This document shows positions 25,012-34,031 of a stretch of 64,000 nt of DNA, one piece after another (the stretch's first letter is position 1; each line of letters opens with the position of its first letter). A program made the position numbers and the translations under genes. The stretch is taken from positions 186,001 through 250,000 of the forward strand of contig OY969794.1 in NCBI GenBank assembly GCA_963703175.1, read 5' to 3'. This DNA is from VRUE01 sp963703175. GTDB taxonomy: Bacteria; Actinomycetota; Thermoleophilia; Solirubrobacterales; 70-9. The notes below the pieces were generated by a model. It did not search any database. It worked only from the letters and a program-made list of their open reading frames with translations, and was not told where the DNA came from.

Positions 25012-25971
25012 GTGGCTGATCTACGCGGCGGCATCGACCTCGGGGGGACCAAGATCCAGACGGCGATCGTCGAGCCAGGAGGGGAGATCCGGGGCGAAGC
25101 CCGGCAACCGACCCCGACGACGGGCGGACCCGCCGACGTGGCTCGCGCAATGGAGGACGCGCTGCGCGAAGCGGCCTCTGCCGCTGGCGTCAAACCCGCC
25201 GAGCTGAGCGGAATAGGGGTCGGCTCGCCTGGCGACGCCGACGGCAAGACCGGGGTCGTCTCCGGCGCCCGCAACCTGCCCGGCTGGGAGGGCAGCTTCC
25301 CGCTCGGCGAGACGCTGTCGAGGGCGCTCGGCACCGAGGTCCGCCTCGGCAACGACGTCCAGGTAGCAACCGAAGCGGAGTTTCAGCTCGGCGCGGCGCG
25401 TGAGTTCTCGAGCCTGATCGGCGTCTTCTGGGGCACCGGGGTCGGCGGCGGGCTGGTACTCGACGGCAAGCCGTGGCTGGGCCGCGGCGCCGCCGGCGAG
25501 ATCGGCCACATGGTGGTCAAGCGCGGCGGCGCGAAGTGTCCCTGCGGGCGCAAGGGCTGTATGGAGGCCTACGCGGGCCGCTCGGCGATGGAAGCCGAGG
25601 CGCGGCGTCAGCACGAAGAGGACCACAAGACCGACCTCTTCAAGTTGATGGAAAAGCACGAGAAACCACGGCTAACCAGCGGCATCTGGGAGCGCGCCCT
25701 TGACCACGGCGACCATCTCGCCGCAAAGCTGATCGACCGGGCGATCGAGGCGCTGGGCACCGGGATTGCCTCGGCCGTCAACCTGCTCGACCCCGAAGCG
25801 GTGGTGATCGGCGGCGGCCTCGGCGTGCGCTTCGGCGATCGCTACATGGAGGCGCTCGCCAAGGAGATGGACAAGCACCTCTTCGTCAACGAGCGTCCGC
25901 CGGCCGTGCGGGTCGCCTCGCTCGGTGACCTCGGCGGCGCGATCGGTGCCTCGCTGCTCGTCCCCAGATAA
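25012..25971 (+). CDS. ROK-family sugar kinase (glucokinase-like)
   Basis: The 319-residue protein has the ATP-binding DLGGTKIQTA motif at the N-terminus, the GIGSPG-like loop (GIGVGSPGDAD), LGNDVQVATEAEF with the catalytic Asp, and the zinc-binding ROK signature CPCGRKGCMEAYAGR near residue 175. It lacks an N-terminal helix-turn-helix, so it is an enzyme, not a NagC-type repressor. It would phosphorylate glucose or a related sugar and lies convergent to a sugar ABC importer. The start is GTG 25012. Confidence 0.92.
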   Translation: MADLRGGIDLGGTKIQTAIVEPGGEIRGEARQPTPTTGGPADVARAMEDALREAASAAGVKPAELSGIGVGSPGDADGKTGVVSGARNLPGWEGSFPLGETLSRALGTEVRLGNDVQVATEAEFQLGAAREFSSLIGVFWGTGVGGGLVLDGKPWLGRGAAGEIGHMVVKRGGAKCPCGRKGCMEAYAGRSAMEAEARRQHEEDHKTDLFKLMEKHEKPRLTSGIWERALDHGDHLAAKLIDRAIEALGTGIASAVNLLDPEAVVIGGGLGVRFGDRYMEALAKEMDKHLFVNERPPAVRVASLGDLGGAIGASLLVPR

Positions 25972-25972
25972 C

Positions 25973-26021
25973 GACGAGGCCTACCTTTTGCCCCTGTGAG
26001 GGTACAAACGTAGCCCTCGTC
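25973..26021. terminator. Bidirectional terminator between convergent genes
   Basis: An interrupted stem GACGAGG-CTAC-TTTTG-CCC pairs with GGG-CAAA-GTAG-CCTCGTC in the 60-base gap between the convergent kinase and permease genes. Placement supports shared termination; there is no long T-run. Confidence 0.6.
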
Positions 26022-26031
26022 ATGCGCCGGC

Positions 26032-27258
26032 TCAGACCCGACCGGCCGCCTGGCGCTGTTGGCGGGCGATTGCGTCTACCAGGACGGCGAGCAGAAGGAC
26101 GCCGCCCGTGACCATGAACTTGACCGCGGAGGAGAGCGCCAAGAGGTCCATCCCGTTGGAGATCGAGCCGATCACTAGGGCACCGAGCAGTGCCGTCCAG
26201 ACGGAGCCGCGGCCACCGAAGAGGCTGGTGCCGGCGATGACCGGGCCGGCGATCGCGAGCAGCAGGAGTTCGCTGCCGCCCGAGCCCTGGTTGACCGCCA
26301 GCAGGCGGGACGCCGCCATGATGCCGCCGATCGCCGCCATCGAGCCGGAGATCGCGAAGACCGCCACCCGCACGCCGTTGACCCGGATTCCCGCTCGCCT
26401 AGCCGCCTCGGCATTGCCGCCGACGGCGTAGACATGGCGACCAAAGCGAGTTCGCTTGACGACGTACTCCATGCCGACGACAAAGGCGAGCAGGATCAAG
26501 ACCGCGAGGGGCACGCCACGATCGGAGTTGAGGATCACCACGGCGACGATCGAGAGTGCCGCCACCAGGGCTACCCGGAACACCAGCGTCGGCACGCTCT
26601 CGCCGGCCAGGCCCGCCGCCACCCGGCGCCGGTGGCCAAGTAGGACAACTGCCGCAAACGTGGCGATGACGATCGCGCAGAAGATCCAGCCGACCGCGTC
26701 GGAGTAGAAGGTGTTTGCCAGTCCGGTGATTTTGGGATCGGTGAGGTTGATCGACCCGGTGGACCCGAGCACCTGTAATAGAGCTCCTTGCCAGGCCAAT
26801 AAGCCGGCGAGGGTGACCACGAATGAAGGAATGACGAAGCGGCTGAAAAGGGAGCCTTGAAGCAGCCCGATCGAGGTGCCGACCAAAATGGCCGCGACGA
26901 TCGCCAGGTAGGGGTTCCAGCCGTGCTTGACATTCAAGACCGCCATCACCCCGGCGGCGAGGCCACTGACCGCACCGACCGAGAGGTCGATCTCGCCGAG
27001 CAGCAGCACGTAGACGATGCCGACCGAGATCAGGCCGATGGCCGTGATCTGGAGCATCAGGTTGGTCAGGTTCTCGGCAGAGAGAAAGCGGTCGTTCTGG
27101 GACTGGAAGATGATCCAGATCAGGGCTAGGCCGAGGACGACGCGGGCTGACGCGAGGTCGCCCTGAACGAGGCGTCGCAGGGAATCGCGGCTGAAGAGAC
27201 CCGAACCGTCCGCCCCCTCGGTCACCGGCACAGGCGCGGTTGCTCCCTCGCCCCTCAT
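26032..27258 (-). CDS. Sugar ABC transporter permease (XylH/RbsC type)
   Basis: The 408-residue membrane protein has about ten or more hydrophobic helices and the carbohydrate-uptake-2 permease signatures: LLGEIDLSVGAVSGLAAGVMAVL near residue 90, the EAA-like segment NAEAARRAGIRVNGVRVAVFAISG and the GTSLFGGRGSVWTALLGAL stretch. It forms the channel for the ATPase and lipoprotein encoded upstream. Its start overlaps the ATPase stop (ATGA). Confidence 0.92.
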   Translation of the reverse strand: MRGEGATAPVPVTEGADGSGLFSRDSLRRLVQGDLASARVVLGLALIWIIFQSQNDRFLSAENLTNLMLQITAIGLISVGIVYVLLLGEIDLSVGAVSGLAAGVMAVLNVKHGWNPYLAIVAAILVGTSIGLLQGSLFSRFVIPSFVVTLAGLLAWQGALLQVLGSTGSINLTDPKITGLANTFYSDAVGWIFCAIVIATFAAVVLLGHRRRVAAGLAGESVPTLVFRVALVAALSIVAVVILNSDRGVPLAVLILLAFVVGMEYVVKRTRFGRHVYAVGGNAEAARRAGIRVNGVRVAVFAISGSMAAIGGIMAASRLLAVNQGSGGSELLLLAIAGPVIAGTSLFGGRGSVWTALLGALVIGSISNGMDLLALSSAVKFMVTGGVLLLAVLVDAIARQQRQAAGRV

Positions 27259-28046
27259 CCCTCCCCCTCTCGCTCGTTGCGGCCGTTGCCGCCGTCGCCG
27301 ATGCCGGTGATCGCCGAGACGACGTGCTCCTCGGTCGTCTGTTCGGCTTTGAAGTCCCCGGCGGCTCGGCCGAGGCGTAGGACGACGATCCGATCCGCGA
27401 CCTCGAAGACGTTCGCCAGGTTATGGCTGATCACGACCACCCCGAGACCCCGCTCGCGCAGGCGCCCGATCAGCTCCAGCACCTGCTTGGTCTGGGGCAC
27501 TCCGAGCGCCGCCGTGGGCTCGTCCAGCAGCACGACCCTCGGCTCTCCCAGGAGCGAGCGCGCGACCGCCACTTGCTGGCGCTGACCACCCGAGAGGGTT
27601 CCAACCTCGGTGCGCAGACTGGGGATCGTCACTGCAAGGCTGGAGAGCAGCTCGCCCGCGCGGTGCTCCATCTTCGCCTCATCGAGCTGGCGCGAGACCT
27701 CCCCCGTGCCCGGCGATATCTCCTCCTGCCCGAGGAAGATGTTGGCGACGACGTCGAGGTTGTCGCAGAGGGCGAGGTCCTGGTAGACGGTGGCGATCCC
27801 CAGGTGAGTCGCGTCCTGGGGCCGCGTGACCTTGATCTCGCGGCCGTCGAAGCGAATCCGCCCCGCGTCGGCCGAGTGGATGCCGGCGATCGTCTTCACC
27901 AAGGTCGACTTGCCGGCGCCGTTGTCGCCGACCAGGCCGACGACCTCGCCGGCGTGGACGGCAAAGTCGACCCGGTCCAGAGCCTGGACCGGGCCGAATC
28001 GCTTGCTCACTCCGTCGAGCTCGAGGAGTGCGCCGTCGGGGCTCAT
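27255..28046 (-). CDS. Sugar ABC transporter ATP-binding protein
   Basis: The 263-residue ATPase has Walker A GLVGDNGAGKSTLVKT, Q-loop VYQDLALCDNLDVVANIFLG, signature LSGGQRQQVAVARSLL, Walker B VVLLDEPTAALG and H-loop VVISHNLANV. It is a single ABC domain, as in FrcA-type importers, rather than the tandem RbsA/XylG form. It energises the adjacent permease. Confidence 0.93.
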   Translation of the reverse strand: MSPDGALLELDGVSKRFGPVQALDRVDFAVHAGEVVGLVGDNGAGKSTLVKTIAGIHSADAGRIRFDGREIKVTRPQDATHLGIATVYQDLALCDNLDVVANIFLGQEEISPGTGEVSRQLDEAKMEHRAGELLSSLAVTIPSLRTEVGTLSGGQRQQVAVARSLLGEPRVVLLDEPTAALGVPQTKQVLELIGRLRERGLGVVVISHNLANVFEVADRIVVLRLGRAAGDFKAEQTTEEHVVSAITGIGDGGNGRNEREGEG

Positions 28047-28065
28047 CGCATCCGCTCCCGGCGTC

Positions 28066-29157
28066 CTAGGAGATCCCCGCTTCCTTACAGGCCTGCTTGT
28101 AGGGCCCGGTGCACAGTTCGGATACGGAGACGAATTCGTCGGCGATCACCGTGCTCTTGACGTTGTCTTTGGTCACGGCGATCGGTTTGAGCAGGACGGA
28201 CGGCACTTTGACTTTGCCGTTGTCGACTTCTTCGGTGATTTTGTCCTGCGGTACTTCTTCACCTTCGGCCAGCGCGATTGCAATTTCGGCGCTGATCTGC
28301 GCCTCCGGCTGGATTTCCTTGTAAACCGTCATGAACTGCTGTCCGGCGAGGATCCGCTGCAGGCCGGCGACAGTCGCGTCCTGGCCAGTGACGGGCTTTT
28401 CGGCGGGATCGATGCCGGCGCCTTTCAGCGCTGCGATCGCACCGCCGCCAGTGTCGTCATTGGCGGCGTAGATACCGGCGAACCCGTTGCTGCCGAGTGC
28501 GGTGATCGCCTGCTGCGCCTCGCGCTGGGCGTTTTCAGCCGACCAGCCGGGCGTGTCGTATTCCTTAGCGATCTGCACGCCGGCCGCTTCAAACCCGTTG
28601 TGGGCGCCTTCTTTGAAGAGCGCCGCGTTGGGATCGGCGGGGTCACCGTTGATCATGATGATTGGGCCGCTAGCGCTGCCGTCTTCTTTCAGTTTTTTCG
28701 ACAGCGTTTCGGCCTGCAGTTCGCCGACTTTTTTATTGTCGAAGGAGATGTAGGCGTCGACTTCGCCGTTTTCGATCAGCCGGTCGTAACTGACAACCGG
28801 GACGTTCTGGGCCTTCGCCTTTTCGGCGATCGCAGCTGCCGATTTGGAGTCCATCGGGTCGACAACGAGGACGTCAGCCCCTTGGGTCAGCGCCGCTTCG
28901 GCCTGGCTCTGCTGTTTTTCCGCATCGCCGCCGGCGTTGCTGTAGAGGACTTCACAGTCTTCGCATTCTTCTTCGACCGCCTTTTCGAAGTCCGGCCTGT
29001 CGTCGGACTCGTAGCGGGGGGTTTCGTTTTCGGGAAGCAACAGAGCGATCGTGGCGCCACCGCCACCACTGCCACCACCGCAACCCGTCGCAATGGCAAC
29101 GAGGGCCAGCAACACACCAATTGCGACCGGGAGTCGCTTCAAAGCTGATCCGGACAT
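28066..29157 (-). CDS. Sugar-binding lipoprotein (XylF-like, periplasmic-binding type 1)
   Basis: The 363-residue protein has a lipoprotein signal with lipobox AIATGC and a Gly linker, then a type-1 sugar-binding fold with VVDPMDSKSAAAIAEKAKAQ, VPVVSYDRLIENGEVDAYISFDN (typical of xylose-binding XylF), IIMINGDPADPNA, and GIYAANDDTGGGAIAALK. It delivers a pentose-like sugar to the permease encoded downstream. Glu and Lys codons are strongly GAA/AAA, unlike the ATPase gene beside it. Confidence 0.9.
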   Translation of the reverse strand: MSGSALKRLPVAIGVLLALVAIATGCGGGSGGGGATIALLLPENETPRYESDDRPDFEKAVEEECEDCEVLYSNAGGDAEKQQSQAEAALTQGADVLVVDPMDSKSAAAIAEKAKAQNVPVVSYDRLIENGEVDAYISFDNKKVGELQAETLSKKLKEDGSASGPIIMINGDPADPNAALFKEGAHNGFEAAGVQIAKEYDTPGWSAENAQREAQQAITALGSNGFAGIYAANDDTGGGAIAALKGAGIDPAEKPVTGQDATVAGLQRILAGQQFMTVYKEIQPEAQISAEIAIALAEGEEVPQDKITEEVDNGKVKVPSVLLKPIAVTKDNVKSTVIADEFVSVSELCTGPYKQACKEAGIS

Positions 29158-29274
29158 GAACTCCTCCTTTTTCAGCCCTGCCTTTACCCGTTTGCCGCGA
29201 TTTTCACTCTCTACGGTAACGCTCCGGGGTCACCGGCGCCACAGATTTCAGACCAAGTCGGCTACGGCTGTTTT
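29158..29274. other. Spacer between uvrA and the sugar-transport operon
   Basis: The spacer carries a Shine-Dalgarno AAGGAGGAG just upstream of the lipoprotein start. I see no terminator with a T-run for uvrA and no RNA gene. Confidence 0.4.
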
Positions 29275-32148
29275 TCAAGCCGCGATCGGCTCACGCCGCT
29301 TGCGCGCGCGCTTTGCCTTCGCCGGCTTGACCAGCTCGGCGAGGAAGCTCCCAGTGTGGGACGCCTCGACCGCGGCGACCTGCTCGGGGGTGCCGGTCGC
29401 GACCACCTCTCCACCCTCTTCGCCACCGTCGGGTCCGAGGTCGACTAGGTGGTCGGCGGTCTTGATCACGTCGAGGTTGTGCTCGATCACAACCACCGTG
29501 TTACCAGCGTCGACGAGGCGGCCGAGCACGTCGAGTAGCCGCTGCACGTCGGCAAAGTGCAGCCCGGTCGTAGGCTCGTCGAGGATGTAGAGGGTGTCGC
29601 CGGTGGCGACTTTGGAGAGCTCGGTCGCCAGCTTCACCCGCTGCGCCTCACCCCCCGAGAGCGTCGTCGCCGCCTGCCCGAGACGGATGTAGTCGAGGCC
29701 GACATCGTGCAGGGTGCGCAGGCGGCGGGCGATCTTCGGCACGTTCTCGAAGAACTCGACCGCCTCCTCGACCGACATCTCGAGCACGTCGGCGATGCTC
29801 TTGCCCTTGAAGCGCACCTCGAGCGTCTCGCGGTTGTAGCGCTTGCCGTGACACTGCTCGCAGGGGACGTATACGTCGGGCAGGAAGTGCATCTCGATCT
29901 TGATCTGGCCGTCGCCGCGACAGACCTCGCAGCGCCCGCCTTTGACGTTGAAGCTGAAGCGGCCCGGCTTGTAGCCGCGCGCCCGCGCCTCCTGGGTCTG
30001 GGTGAAGAGCTGGCGGATGTGGTCGAAGACGCCGGTGTAGGTCGCCGGGTTGGAGCGCGGCGTGCGACCGATCGGCGACTGGTCGATGTTGATGATCTTG
30101 TCGATCTGACTGAGTCCGTCGACACCGTCGTGAGCGCCGGGGCGCAGCTTTGCCTGATGCAGGCGGTTAGCGACCGAGTGGTGCAGGGTCTCGTTGACCA
30201 GGGTCGACTTGCCCGAGCCGGAGACGCCGGTGACGCAGCAGAAGACGCCAAGCGGTATCGCCACGTCGATCCCCTTGAGGTTGTGTTCACGGGCGCCACG
30301 GACGAGCAGCGCCCCGCGCGCCTGGCGACGCTCACCCGGCACCTCGATCATGCGCTTGCCGGAGAGGTACTGGCCGGTCAGCGAGGCCGGGTCCTTGGCG
30401 ACCTGGGCCGGGGTGCCGGCGGAGATCACGTAGCCGCCGTGTTCACCGGCGCCCGGGCCGAGGTCGACCAGATGGTCGGCGGCGCGCATCGTGCCCTCGT
30501 CGTGCTCGACCACGATCACCGTGTTGCCGAGGTCACGCAGTCGGTCAAGCGTTCCGATCAGCTTCTCGTTGTCGCGCTGGTGCAGACCGATCGAGGGCTC
30601 GTCGAGCACGTACATCACGCCGACCAGGCTGGAGCCGATCTGCGTCGCCAGGCGAATCCGTTGCGCCTCGCCGCCGGAGAGCGAGCGTGCCGAGCGGGAC
30701 AGAGAGAGATAGCCGATGCCGACGTTCTCGAGGAAGGCGAGCCGTTCGGAGATCTCGCGCACGATCAGCCGCGCGATCGCCCGCTCGGTCTCGGTTAGCT
30801 CCAGCCCCTGGATCCACTCGCTCGCCGCTCGCGCCGAGAGCGCCGTGTATTCGGCGATGCTGAGCCCGCTGACGGTGACCGCAAGGCTCTCCGGCCGCAG
30901 CCGCGCGCCTTTGCAGTCGGGGCAGGGCTGCTCGGCCATGTAGCCCTCGATCCGCTCGCGGTTCGACTCCGAGTCGGTCTCCCCGTAGCGCCGCTCGAGA
31001 TTATTGACGATCCCCTCGAAGCGGACCTTGTAAGAGCGGCGACGGCCGTAGCGGTTGGTGTAAGTGACCTGATGGCGCTCGCCGCTGGTGCCATAGAGGA
31101 AGATCTCTTTCTCGGCTTTCTTCAGCTTCGCCCAGGGCTTTTCGAGATCGACGCCGTTCTCTTCGGCCACGGCGGCAATCAGGCGTCGCCAGTAGGCGGT
31201 GACGCCGCGGTTCCAGGGCTGCAGCGCGCCCTCCCCAAGCGAGAGGGTCGGGTCGGGGACGACCAGCTCGGGGTCGATCACCTTCTGGAAACCCAGCCCA
31301 TGACAACGCTCGCAGGCGCCGTGTGGCGAGTTGAAGGAGAAGATTCGCGGCTCCAGCTCCGGGATCGAGGTGCCGCAGTTGAGGCAGGCGAACTGCTCGC
31401 TGAAGAGCATTGTCTCCGCCGAATCCCCGACCATCTCGACTTCGACCAAACCCGCGGCGAGCCCAGCTGCGGCCTCGACCGACTCGGAGAGACGGCGGCG
31501 CAGATCGGTCTTCATCACCAACCGGTCGACCACGACCGAGACATCGTGTTTGTACTTCTTGTCGAGCACGATCTCCTCGTCGAGGCGGAGCAGCTCGCCA
31601 TTGATCTTTACCCGCGAGTAGCCCTCCAGCCTCATCTGGTCGAGCAATTTCCCGTACTCGCCTTTGCGCCCGCGCACGACCGGCGCCATCACCATGAATT
31701 TGGTCCCCTCGGCGAGGGTCATCAGCCGGTCGACGATCTGCTCCTGGGTCTGGCCGGTGATCTCCTCACCACAGGTGGGACAGTGCGGCACTCCGATTCG
31801 CGCCCAGAGCAGGCGCAGGTAGTCATAAATCTCGGTCACGGTTCCCACGGTCGAGCGCGGGTTGCGCGAGGTCGTCTTCTGGTCGATTGAGATCGCCGGC
31901 GAGAGCCCCTCGATCGAGTCAACGTCGGGCTTCTCCATCAGGCCAAGGAACTGGCGCGCATAGGCAGAGAGCGACTCGACGTAGCGCCGCTGCCCCTCGG
32001 CGTAGATCGTGTCGAAGGCAAGGCTCGACTTGCCCGAACCGGAGAGTCCGGTGATCACAATCAGCGCGTCGCGAGGCAGCTCGACGTCGATGTCCTTCAG
32101 GTTGTGCTCACGCGCACCCGAGATGACAATTCGCTCAGAGGCAGCCAC
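29275..32148 (-). CDS. uvrA: Excinuclease ABC subunit A
   Basis: The 957-residue protein finds bulky DNA lesions in nucleotide excision repair. It has two ABC ATPase halves: Walker A TGLSGSGKSSLAF near residue 35 with signature RSLSGGEAQRIRLATQIGS, and TGVSGSGKSTLVNE near 640 with TTLSGGEAQRVKLATEL. The zinc-finger Cys pairs CLNCG ... CERCHG and CEVCRG ... CEQCHG are intact. Starting at GTG 32148, it lies 22 bases from a LexA box, so SOS control is likely. The C-terminus is Lys/Arg-rich. Confidence 0.97.
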   Translation of the reverse strand: MAASERIVISGAREHNLKDIDVELPRDALIVITGLSGSGKSSLAFDTIYAEGQRRYVESLSAYARQFLGLMEKPDVDSIEGLSPAISIDQKTTSRNPRSTVGTVTEIYDYLRLLWARIGVPHCPTCGEEITGQTQEQIVDRLMTLAEGTKFMVMAPVVRGRKGEYGKLLDQMRLEGYSRVKINGELLRLDEEIVLDKKYKHDVSVVVDRLVMKTDLRRRLSESVEAAAGLAAGLVEVEMVGDSAETMLFSEQFACLNCGTSIPELEPRIFSFNSPHGACERCHGLGFQKVIDPELVVPDPTLSLGEGALQPWNRGVTAYWRRLIAAVAEENGVDLEKPWAKLKKAEKEIFLYGTSGERHQVTYTNRYGRRRSYKVRFEGIVNNLERRYGETDSESNRERIEGYMAEQPCPDCKGARLRPESLAVTVSGLSIAEYTALSARAASEWIQGLELTETERAIARLIVREISERLAFLENVGIGYLSLSRSARSLSGGEAQRIRLATQIGSSLVGVMYVLDEPSIGLHQRDNEKLIGTLDRLRDLGNTVIVVEHDEGTMRAADHLVDLGPGAGEHGGYVISAGTPAQVAKDPASLTGQYLSGKRMIEVPGERRQARGALLVRGAREHNLKGIDVAIPLGVFCCVTGVSGSGKSTLVNETLHHSVANRLHQAKLRPGAHDGVDGLSQIDKIINIDQSPIGRTPRSNPATYTGVFDHIRQLFTQTQEARARGYKPGRFSFNVKGGRCEVCRGDGQIKIEMHFLPDVYVPCEQCHGKRYNRETLEVRFKGKSIADVLEMSVEEAVEFFENVPKIARRLRTLHDVGLDYIRLGQAATTLSGGEAQRVKLATELSKVATGDTLYILDEPTTGLHFADVQRLLDVLGRLVDAGNTVVVIEHNLDVIKTADHLVDLGPDGGEEGGEVVATGTPEQVAAVEASHTGSFLAELVKPAKAKRARKRREPIAA

Positions 32149-32170
32149 TACAAGCCGAGTCTACTCAGAC

Positions 32171-32182
32171 GAACAGATGTTC
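32171..32182 (-). promoter_or_regulatory. LexA (SOS) box upstream of uvrA
   Basis: GAACAGATGTTC, with a flanking C, matches the GAAC-N4-GTTC core of the Gram-positive LexA operator. It lies 22 bases upstream of the uvrA start codon, a usual place for repression. Confidence 0.8.
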
Positions 32183-32202
32183 CCTTCCCAAAGCGGCAAC
32201 TG

Positions 32203-32221
32203 TGTACGTGTGACACGTACA
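32203..32221. promoter_or_regulatory. 19-bp perfect palindrome upstream of uvrA
   Basis: TGTACGTGTGACACGTACA is a perfect palindrome about a central G, 20 bases from the LexA box. It resembles an operator for a dimeric regulator. A half-site ACACGTACA recurs at about 35114-35125, upstream of the IS1595 transposase gene. The regulator is unknown. Confidence 0.5.
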
Positions 32222-32261
32222 TTCCTGCGCCCGATCCGCTCTACCTTCCTCGGCGTCAACT

Positions 32262-32312
32262 AAAAGAGCGCCCCCCGCGCAGCGCTAACTGCCGGGGGGC
32301 CGGCACGAGAAA
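32262..32312. terminator. GC hairpin ahead of the small regulator pair
   Basis: GCCCCCCG and CGGGGGGC form a strong stem with a 15-nt loop upstream of the gene at 32325. It could end transcription entering from the uvrA side or act as a leader structure. Confidence 0.4.
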
Positions 32313-32324
32313 GAGGTCTTTCCC

Positions 32325-32621
32325 ATGCATCGTGAGCCTAAACGGGCAGGCGATGACGCCTGCAAGTCACCCGTCGTCAAGGACAGAAACGACCAGCACG
32401 CGGTCTTGCTCCACGTCCTGGCCCTCCACCCGATCCATCTCCCCGTCCCTGACCTCGTACGCGAGCTGACCGCGGCATCTGGGGACTTCGCAGAGGGCGA
32501 TGCCATAGAGCGTGCGGTGCGCGACTTGACCGGCATAGGGCTTCTCCACTGCCCGGGTGGCCTTGTCATGCCATCGCACGCCGCGATCCGCTTCACCGAA
32601 ATCACTGGGATTCTGAGTTGA
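32325..32621 (+). CDS. Hypothetical protein, possible winged-helix
   Basis: The 98-residue product has no family I recognise. The pattern PVPDLVRELTAA ... AIERAVRDLTGIGLLHCPGGLVMPSHAAIRF looks like a winged-helix domain: helix, helix, then a short hairpin. It is translationally coupled to an XRE-type regulator through TTGA, so the two may form a regulatory pair. The ATG at 32325 is preceded by GAAAGAGG. Confidence 0.55.
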   Translation: MHREPKRAGDDACKSPVVKDRNDQHAVLLHVLALHPIHLPVPDLVRELTAASGDFAEGDAIERAVRDLTGIGLLHCPGGLVMPSHAAIRFTEITGILS

Positions 32622-32902
32622 CTTCCCGGGGTTGTGCGCAGCGCTTCGCTGACAACCTCATTCGCGCTCGCAAGCGGGCTGGGCTTTCTCAGGAAGCGCT
32701 CGGCGCTCGCGCCGACCTCCACCGGACCGCCATTGGCTTGCTTGAGCGTGGGGCACGGGTGCCGCGCATCGACACGCTCTTGAAGCTGTCCGCCGCGCTC
32801 GGCATTACGCCTGCCGAGCTAATCGAGGGGATCTCATGGGAGCCGGGCGAGTCGCAACCTGGTCGGTTCGAGCTTGCAGGAGATGCCCCAGATCACCGCT
32901 GA
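32618..32902 (+). CDS. XRE-family helix-turn-helix regulator
   Basis: The 94-residue protein carries a Cro/C1-type HTH at about residues 10-65: FADNLIRARKRAGLSQEALG, then TAIGLLERGARVPRIDTLLKLSAALGI. The tail is short and polar, with no sensor domain. TTG at 32618 overlaps the preceding stop as TTGA and is the only start that keeps the whole HTH. It lies at the left edge of the accessory island, typical of island or phage regulators. Confidence 0.82.
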   Translation: MTSRGCAQRFADNLIRARKRAGLSQEALGARADLHRTAIGLLERGARVPRIDTLLKLSAALGITPAELIEGISWEPGESQPGRFELAGDAPDHR

Positions 32903-33051
32903 GGCCGGTGGTATGGTCAAATCGAAGTAAAGGCCGAATCCGCGCCAACTGCTTCTTTCCTGCCAAGGGTTTCAGCAGTCGGCGCGGCTTGTTTAACGTC
33001 GTCTCGTCGCGCTCGGCTAAGCCGCTAAAGGACGGGCGACTCGATCTCTCC

Positions 33052-33735
33052 TCATGTGCCCTCGTCTGAGTAGTTGAAGGAGTAGGCGTAAGCGAAGGCA
33101 GGGCGAGCGATCTCTAGCCACTGTTTCGCCTCTGCGGCAGACCATGACTCGCCCTCAGTTGGCAACTTCTCGATGAGGCCCTGGACGAGCATGGGTAGGT
33201 TCGTGCTCGCCTGCGCGGGGGGTGGCGCTGGGGTCTCCGCCGGCGAGGCCGCTTTCGTTTTCCGTGGACGCCGACGGGGCGTGCTTCGTGGGGCGTTTTT
33301 TAGGGGGACGCCGACATCGATCCCGGCCGCTTCGCAGGCATTGAGGAAGAACAGGCGCGCCCGTAGAACCGTGCTCGGCATCGATCCCTTCTCCATCAAC
33401 TGCTCGTCCACCTGTTTTGGGGTAGCGGTGGTGAGATTCAGAGCGATTACCGTCGCGTAGCTCGCCTCGACCAAGTCGCGAAGCTTGGCCTTTTCGGGGT
33501 GATCGGCTACCAGCTCCCGGAGCGCGTCAGTCGGAGCCTTGCGCTCATCGATCAGGCCGAGGAAGCGCAACGCCATGTAAAGCTCGGAGCGAGCGCTGCC
33601 GCCGCGGTTGCCCATCTGTGAACGATCGAGCAGCTGCGGTAGCGGCCCGTTCTCGCTCAACTGCTCGATAAAATTCCAGAAAGTTCGAAAGGGGCCATAG
33701 GGCGGTTTCGGAGCTTCGGTAGCGTGTGCATCCAT
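33052..33735 (-). CDS. DUF5343-like protein
   Basis: The 227-residue protein begins with a domain resembling DUF5343: PPYGPFRTFWNFIEQL, a conserved LLDRS...GSARSELYMALRFLGLIDE stretch, and a helical middle. A Pro/Ala/Lys-rich linker (about 145-175) leads to a short helical end (LIEKLPTEGESWSAAEAKQWLE). Function is unknown. I start it at ATG 33735 because AAGGAG lies nine bases upstream. The longer frame upstream is low-quality coding sequence. Confidence 0.72.
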   Translation of the reverse strand: MDAHATEAPKPPYGPFRTFWNFIEQLSENGPLPQLLDRSQMGNRGGSARSELYMALRFLGLIDERKAPTDALRELVADHPEKAKLRDLVEASYATVIALNLTTATPKQVDEQLMEKGSMPSTVLRARLFFLNACEAAGIDVGVPLKNAPRSTPRRRPRKTKAASPAETPAPPPAQASTNLPMLVQGLIEKLPTEGESWSAAEAKQWLEIARPAFAYAYSFNYSDEGT

Positions 33736-34031
33736 TTCATTGACTCCTTCTCGGTGTACTCCTTCTCGGTAAGGCTCGCGGAGCGTAGCGCCTCCCTGCG
33801 GACGGCAAAAGTCCCACCCCCCGGTCCGAACCCTCCCCCCCGGGGATACCACTGACGAAGCTTCACAGAAAGTCGCTTGCGTACTCTGGTGTAGCCGCTC
33901 TAACAAGCCAAATGGACGCCGTGAGGTGAGCTATGCTTGTTCCTTCTCGGTAGTTATTCCAGCGAGCCGGGGCGAGGGCCAGCGCCCCGCCCCGGCTCGC
34001 TATTTCAGTCCCTCTACTTGGAGCAGACTGC
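33736..34031. other. Intergenic region between divergent island genes
   Basis: Besides the tandem repeat, the region has a perfect 12-bp hairpin AGCGAGCCGGGG / CCCCGGCTCGCT (33961-33972, 33990-34001). I find no RNA gene in it. C-rich tracts occur near 33812-33843. Confidence 0.5.
33743..33770 (-). repeat. Tandem 15-nt repeat including the ribosome-binding site
   Basis: On the minus strand ACCGAGAAGGAGT occurs twice at a 15-base period (33743-33755, 33758-33770). The copy nearer the start provides the AAGGAG for the DUF5343-like gene. A third ACCGAGAAGGA lies at 33940-33952. Confidence 0.6.

Noticed and set aside
33736..34031. CRISPR array from the short repeats near 33743 and 33940
   Set aside because: Only two tandem units and one distant unit of 11-13 bases exist, with no spacers.
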